NCBI RefSeq assembly: GCF_004346865.1
Contig: NZ_SMGR01000004.1
Span: 223,657-287,656 of the forward strand
From: Shimia isoporae
Lineage (GTDB): Bacteria; Pseudomonadota; Alphaproteobacteria; Rhodobacterales; Rhodobacteraceae
Length of the DNA: 64,000 bases
Direction: 5' to 3'
Part shown: positions 60,263-64,000 of the stretch, piece after piece
Layout of the letters: every line of letters starts with the position of its first letter
How positions within the stretch are numbered: position 1 is the first letter of the stretch
Notes under the pieces: model-generated
Seen by the model: the letters and a program-made list of their open reading frames with translations, nothing else
What the model was told of the DNA's origin: nothing
The model's database searches: none
Program-made: the position numbers and the translations under genes

Positions 60263-61756
60263 ATGGAAAACACCATGGAAACCGCCTTTGATGTCGTCAA
60301 CTTCTTGGGTCTTCTGTTTGTTCTTATATTTGGCATTTTGGTTGCCATTGCGATTGTTCTCTTTGTCATCGATCGGTCCCAAACCGGAGACGCAATCCGG
60401 CGCAACTATCCAGTTATCGGAAGATTCCGGCACCTGTTTTCAGAACTGGGTGAGTTTTTTCGCCAGTACTTTTTTGCGATGGACCGTGAAGAGCTGCCAT
60501 TCAACCGAGCGCAACGAGAATGGGTCGGGCGTGCCGGTGAAGGCAAAGGCAATACAGTGGCTTTTGGGTCCACCCGCAACCTTGCTGTTCCGGGAACTCC
60601 GATTTTTGTGAATGATCCTTTCCCGCCACTCGATGATGAATATGCCAGCACCGAGCCGTTGCTGATTGGCCAGACAGCACGCATTCCCTATCTGGCACCG
60701 TCCATCTTCAATATCTCGGGTATGAGCTATGGCGCGATTTCCAAACCCGCGGTGCAATCGCTGTCGCGCGGAGCGAATGAGGCCGGTGTTTGGCTAAACA
60801 CGGGAGAGGGGGGGCTTTCTCCTTTCCATCTCGAAGGCGGATGCGACCTTGTTTATCAAATCGGCACCGCAAAATTTGGCGTTCGCGACGAACACGGCAA
60901 CCTGTCGGATGAAAAGCTGCGCGAAGTCGCAGCCCATGACAGTATGCGCATGTTCGAAATTAAGATGGCTCAGGGTGCCAAGCCGGGCAAAGGCGGGATT
61001 TTGCCCGGAGAGAAAGTCACAGAAGAAATTGCCGCAATCCGCGGTCTTCGCATTGGACAGGACGGTATCTCGCCGAACCGCCATCGTGAAATCGACACCT
61101 ATGACCATCTGCTCGACATGATTGCCCACATTCGGGACGTCACAGGCAAGCCGGTTGGGATCAAGACCGTCGTCGGGTCCGAAGAAGCATTCCGAGAGTT
61201 CTTTGAAATCATTTCTCGACGCGCGGAAGACTCACCGGACTTCATCACCATTGATGGCGGAGAAGGAGGCACTGGCGCAGCACCAATGCCGTTGATCGAC
61301 CTGGTCGGTATGCCTGTTCGGGAAGCGCTGCCATTGGTGGCGGACCTGCGCGAGGAATACGGATTGAACGATCGCATACGTCTGGTTGCCTCCGGCAAGC
61401 TGGTAAACCCCGGCGACATTGCCTGGGCGTTGGCGGCAGGCGCAGATTTTGTCACTTCAGCGCGGGGTTTTATGTTTGCGCTTGGCTGTATTCAGGCACT
61501 CAAATGCAACAAAAATACCTGCCCCACAGGCATCACGACCCATGATCCGCGTTTCCAGAAGGGACTTGTCGTAGAGCGAAAATACACCCGTGTTGCTCGA
61601 TATGCCAAAGCGATCGTCAAAGAAGTCGAAACAATCGCGCATTCGGTGGGCGTGTCGGAGCCACGCAAGCTGCGCCGACGGCATGTCCGGTTGGTTCAAC
61701 CCAATGGCCGTTCGGTGCCGATGAACGAAGTGTTTCCGAGACCTTCTGCGCGCTAG
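60263..61756 (+). CDS. FMN-binding glutamate synthase family protein
   Basis: 497 residues. A membrane helix at about 12-37 (LGLLFVLIFGILVAIAIVLFV) anchors a GltB-type FMN/Fe-S barrel: SGMSYGAISKPAVQSLSRGA, NTGEGGLSPFHLEGG, AKPGKGGILPGEKV, SPNRHREIDTYDHL, FITIDGGEGGTGAAP and ALGCIQALKCNKNTCPTGITTHDPRFQKGL (cluster cysteines). It lacks the glutaminase domain of true glutamate synthase. The electron donor and product are unknown; such stand-alone proteins are widespread. AGGAG precedes the ATG. Confidence 0.88.
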   Translation: MENTMETAFDVVNFLGLLFVLIFGILVAIAIVLFVIDRSQTGDAIRRNYPVIGRFRHLFSELGEFFRQYFFAMDREELPFNRAQREWVGRAGEGKGNTVAFGSTRNLAVPGTPIFVNDPFPPLDDEYASTEPLLIGQTARIPYLAPSIFNISGMSYGAISKPAVQSLSRGANEAGVWLNTGEGGLSPFHLEGGCDLVYQIGTAKFGVRDEHGNLSDEKLREVAAHDSMRMFEIKMAQGAKPGKGGILPGEKVTEEIAAIRGLRIGQDGISPNRHREIDTYDHLLDMIAHIRDVTGKPVGIKTVVGSEEAFREFFEIISRRAEDSPDFITIDGGEGGTGAAPMPLIDLVGMPVREALPLVADLREEYGLNDRIRLVASGKLVNPGDIAWALAAGADFVTSARGFMFALGCIQALKCNKNTCPTGITTHDPRFQKGLVVERKYTRVARYAKAIVKEVETIAHSVGVSEPRKLRRRHVRLVQPNGRSVPMNEVFPRPSAR

Positions 61757-61872
61757 GCGATGAAAGCCGTCGTACACTCTGTTACAGTTCGCCCACACCA
61801 TCGTGAGACCGTGTGTCTGGCGCGACCAAACTACCTCCGTATATGTCTGGATTCAGGACAAGGGAGACTTCA

Positions 61873-62775
61873 ATGGCGTACCGCTGGAAAAATACACTGA
61901 CTCATGACGACGTGACCCCACAGGGCGCCTATCTCAATCGTCGCCAGATAATGGCCGGCATGGCGGGCCTTGGACTGACGGCCATCGCACCAAAGTCTCA
62001 GGCTGCTGCAGAGCTGACCCCTACCGAATTTGATGTGATCACACAGTACAACAATTTTTACGATTTCGGAACGGACAAGGGCGATCCGGCAAAGCACGCC
62101 CATCGACTAACGACAAAGCCTTGGACCATAACGATTGATGGGATGGTGGATAATCCGGGCGACTATGACTTCGCTGACATTATGTCCAAGATGACAATCG
62201 AAGAACGCATCTACCGTTTCCGTTGTGTAGAAGCCTGGTCGATGGTTGTTCCTTGGAATGGATTTGAGCTTAAAGACTTGCTCGATCTTGCGGGTGTTCA
62301 ATCCACGGCCAAATACGTGGCCTTTGAAACTCTATTTCGACCCGAGGAAATGATTGGCCAACAGCGCCCCTTCCTGGATTGGCCATATGTTGAGGGCCTG
62401 AGACTGGATGAGGCCAATCATCCTCTCACGATTGTGGCGACCGGCATCTATGGAAAAGACATGCCCAAGCAAAACGGCGCGCCGTTGCGCTTGGTGGTTC
62501 CGTGGAAATACGGGTTCAAGTCGATCAAATCTATCGTTCGGATCACTCTCACCGATAAGGAACCCCCCACCAGTTGGAACAAGGCGATTCCCTCAGAATA
62601 CGGCTTCTATTCCAACGTGAACCCAAACGTGAATCACCCTCGTTGGTCGCAGGCGTCTGAGCGTCCCATCGGGGGCGGGCTTTTTGCCAAACGAATCCCA
62701 ACCTTGATGTTCAATGGTTACGAAGAGGATGTTGCCGGTCTCTACGAAGGTATGGACCTCGCGAAGAACTACTGA
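61873..62775 (+). CDS. msrP: Protein-methionine-sulfoxide reductase catalytic subunit MsrP
   Basis: 300-residue periplasmic molybdopterin enzyme that reduces Met-sulfoxide in envelope proteins, fed by the haem membrane partner MsrQ. The Tat motif is [14 protein letters not shown] (Arg23-Arg24), and the Mo-ligand Cys118 is in [14 protein letters not shown]. Further family segments are [48 protein letters not shown] and [13 protein letters not shown]. The start ATG 61873 follows GGGAGA. It is followed at 2 nt by a small cysteine-rich gene and then by msrQ. Confidence 0.96.
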   Translation: MAYRWKNTLTHDDVTPQGAYLNRRQIMAGMAGLGLTAIAPKSQAAAELTPTEFDVITQYNNFYDFGTDKGDPAKHAHRLTTKPWTITIDGMVDNPGDYDFADIMSKMTIEERIYRFRCVEAWSMVVPWNGFELKDLLDLAGVQSTAKYVAFETLFRPEEMIGQQRPFLDWPYVEGLRLDEANHPLTIVATGIYGKDMPKQNGAPLRLVVPWKYGFKSIKSIVRITLTDKEPPTSWNKAIPSEYGFYSNVNPNVNHPRWSQASERPIGGGLFAKRIPTLMFNGYEEDVAGLYEGMDLAKNY

Positions 62776-62777
62776 CC

Positions 62778-63008
62778 ATGGCCTCCGTTGTCCTCATATC
62801 CGAAGTGACCTGTCCGGACTGCGGGCACGAAGAGTCACATCAGATGCCAGAAGATATGTGCCAGTACTTTATGGAGTGCGCTTCATGCGGCGCGCTTCTC
62901 AAACCGCTTGCCGGAGACTGTTGCGTGTTTTGCTCGTATGGCACCGCGCCTTGTCCACCGGTTCAGCAGGGTGACGATTGCTGCGGCACCAATGATCAGG
63001 CCACCTGA
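62778..63008 (+). CDS. GDCCVxC domain small Cys-rich protein
   Basis: 76 residues with eleven cysteines: C-P-D-C-G (12, 15), MCQYF, ECASCG (34, 37), GDCCVFCSYGTAPCPP (48, 49, 52, 59) and DDCCG (68, 69). It matches the GDCCVxC family, of which some members in other bacteria contain selenocysteine; here all positions are Cys, encoded by TGT/TGC. Metal binding or thiol redox chemistry is likely, but the role is undefined. It is inserted between msrP and msrQ with only 2 and 4 nt gaps, so it is co-expressed with this oxidative-damage repair system. Confidence 0.82.
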   Translation: MASVVLISEVTCPDCGHEESHQMPEDMCQYFMECASCGALLKPLAGDCCVFCSYGTAPCPPVQQGDDCCGTNDQAT

Positions 63009-63012
63009 CGGA

Positions 63013-63618
63013 ATGACCGACACGTTCAATAGCCTGATCCGCCGCATACCAAAGTGGCTCTTATATACTGTGGCAGCCTTCTATCCAGCTTGGCTCTTAT
63101 ATAGTGGCCTTACTGGTGGTTTGGGCGTCGATCCGGTCAAGGCAATGGAGCACGCACTGGGCAAGGTCGGATTGCAGTTGATTGTGTTGGGTCTGATTGT
63201 GACACCGCTGCGCTCATTGTCGGGTGTGTCTCTGTTACCGTTGCGCCGTGTTATCGGTGTGGTGGCCTTCTCCTATATACTACTGCACTTCGCGGTTTGG
63301 TTGGTGCTCGATGTCCAGATTCTGTCCCAGATATGGGCCGACATACTCAAGCGTCCTTATGTAACGGTAGGCATGGTCGGACTCGTCCTACTTCTTCCCC
63401 TGGCGCTTACGTCCAATAACTGGTCGGTGCGCAAGCTGGGTCCCCGGTGGCGCAAACTGCACAAGCTGACTTATCCGGCGGCGCTCTTTGGCGTGGCACA
63501 CTATCTTATGCAGTCTCGGGGATTTCAGTACGAACCACTCATCTATGTCGGTGTGGTTGTCCTGCTTGTGGCATGGCGCCTGCTGCCCAGACGTCGCCCC
63601 GCCGCCAAGACCAGCTGA
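63013..63618 (+). CDS. msrQ: Haem-binding membrane subunit MsrQ
   Basis: 201-residue inner-membrane b-type cytochrome of the ferric-reductase-like fold, which passes electrons from the quinone or flavin pool to MsrP. It has five to six helices (about 13-33, 47-67, 79-100, 118-138, 151-170, 175-193), with haem-ligand histidines in FSYILLHFAVWLV, WRKLHKLTYPAALFGVAHYLM. The start ATG 63013 gives the normal N-terminus (MTDTFNSLIRRIPKW); an in-frame ATG at 62908 would overlap the GDCCVxC gene. Confidence 0.93.
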   Translation: MTDTFNSLIRRIPKWLLYTVAAFYPAWLLYSGLTGGLGVDPVKAMEHALGKVGLQLIVLGLIVTPLRSLSGVSLLPLRRVIGVVAFSYILLHFAVWLVLDVQILSQIWADILKRPYVTVGMVGLVLLLPLALTSNNWSVRKLGPRWRKLHKLTYPAALFGVAHYLMQSRGFQYEPLIYVGVVVLLVAWRLLPRRRPAAKTS

Positions 63619-63681
63619 CGATACCGACGCAATACCGACGCTTTGCCGACGTTTTGCAGCCAGCCCAATTTTTCCCCCGCC

Positions 63682-63747
63682 GACTCGCTCCAACCTTCTG
63701 TGGGCATCTGATTCCTCGGAATCCGGTCTGAATCGCCACCTGACTCG
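63682..63747. promoter_or_regulatory. Cluster of five GANTC (CcrM) sites
   Basis: GACTC 63682, GATTC 63710, GAATC 63719, GAATC 63731 and GACTC 63743 lie within 66 bp of non-coding DNA (random expectation about one per 256 bp). GATTC and GAATC at 63710-63723 also form a small inverted repeat. GANTC is the target of the cell-cycle methyltransferase CcrM in alphaproteobacteria. Confidence 0.6.
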
Positions 63748-63768
63748 CGGGTTCATGTGGGCTTTCCT

Positions 63769-63777
63769 GTGGATAAC
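63769..63777 (-). promoter_or_regulatory. Consensus DnaA box
   Basis: TGTGGATAA on the plus strand is TTATCCACA on the minus strand, a perfect 9-mer match to the DnaA-box consensus. It lies 22 nt after the last GANTC site, before an AT-rich stretch (63800-63920). Confidence 0.5.
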
Positions 63778-63923
63778 TGCGTAGGCGGGCATCTGAACAA
63801 AAGGTTAATGGCCAATTTGGCGTGTTTGTGCTGGCCTCTACAAAAAATCGCCAACCTAAGATATTGAAAATAAATAACTTTCAAGAAAACTTCAAAAAAA
63901 GGCAGAAAACCTGAAAAAAGCGC

Positions 63924-63952
63924 TTGCGGCTGTTGGTAGTAAACCTTAGAAC
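63924..63952 (+). promoter_or_regulatory. Strong sigma-70 promoter, probably of an rRNA operon
   Basis: TTGCGG (63924-63929), 17-nt spacer, TAGAAC (63947-63952), preceded by A-tracts like an UP element (63880-63920). The following CCCCCCTCACCGGCGGCGCTGAGGCGC looks like the rRNA leader found upstream of 16S genes in this family; the 16S gene itself would lie beyond position 64000. Confidence 0.6.
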
Positions 63953-64000
63953 CCCCCTCACCGGCGGCGCTGAGGCGCTAACGGGACGCCAGACGGGGCG

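Noticed and set aside
62778..63008. Selenocysteine in the GDCCVxC protein
   Set aside because: All key positions are encoded by TGT or TGC; there is no in-frame TGA before the stop.

Overview
The window looks like a chromosomal segment of a marine alphaproteobacterium of the Rhodobacterales (Roseobacter group). The reasons are the overall gene content: Hint-domain secreted proteins with a choice-of-anchor L module, a NavBac-type sodium channel close to those known from roseobacters, a GT14-type glycosyltransferase of the kind found in this family, the 41-residue form of ribosomal protein L36, LIV-type transporters coupled to acyl-CoA synthetases, and clustered GANTC (CcrM) sites. No phage, insertion sequence or CRISPR array is visible. 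Most genes are intact and tightly packed.

Layout. 1-4.4 kb: a solute-binding protein cut by the left edge, three Hint-domain proteins and a conserved small protein with a short overlapping leader ORF. 4.7-7.7 kb: dapE, a DUF2064/TIGR04282 protein, an NADPH-dependent FMN reductase and an OmpA-type lipoprotein. 7.8-12.8 kb: an AraC/MGMT fusion, a TetR-fatty acid hydroxylase pair with an obvious operator, the sodium channel, nth and a PfkB (adenosine) kinase. 12.8-17 kb: a divergent glycosyltransferase/sulfotransferase pair and two SDR dehydrogenases.

17-26.9 kb is a catabolic locus on the minus strand: two acyl-CoA dehydrogenases, LIV-type livH-livM-livG-livF, a long-chain acyl-CoA synthetase and a solute-binding protein, with a divergent TetR regulator. 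27-34.5 kb holds single genes (DUF1203, ABC ATPase, NDUFS6-like zinc protein, Sel1 protein, histidine phosphatase, M20 amidohydrolase, WGR, DUF1330, LysR, SnoaL-like, MAPEG). 34.6-46.2 kb is a second transporter/ligase locus: a hybrid histidine kinase and OmpR-type regulator divergent from acyl-CoA synthetase, livG, livH, a small membrane protein, livM, solute-binding protein, livF and a PaaK-like protein with degenerate catalytic motifs. Both loci appear to import a carboxylic acid, activate it to a CoA thioester and, in the first, oxidise it. The substrates cannot be read from the sequence.

46.3-48.9 kb holds two paralogous small secreted proteins flanking a two-gene SGNH/GSCFA cassette in which both genes are broken. 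49.2-58 kb holds rpmJ, tRNA-Val(GAC), N-formylglutamate amidohydrolase, a CDF transporter, dinB, a NUDIX hydrolase, pyrF, a membrane methyltransferase-like protein and clpB with a sigma-32-like promoter. 58.4-63.6 kb holds a secreted amidohydrolase, an FMN-binding glutamate synthase-like protein and msrP-GDCCVxC-msrQ. The last 350 bp is non-coding, with five GANTC sites, a perfect DnaA box and a strong promoter that probably drives an rRNA operon just beyond the right edge.
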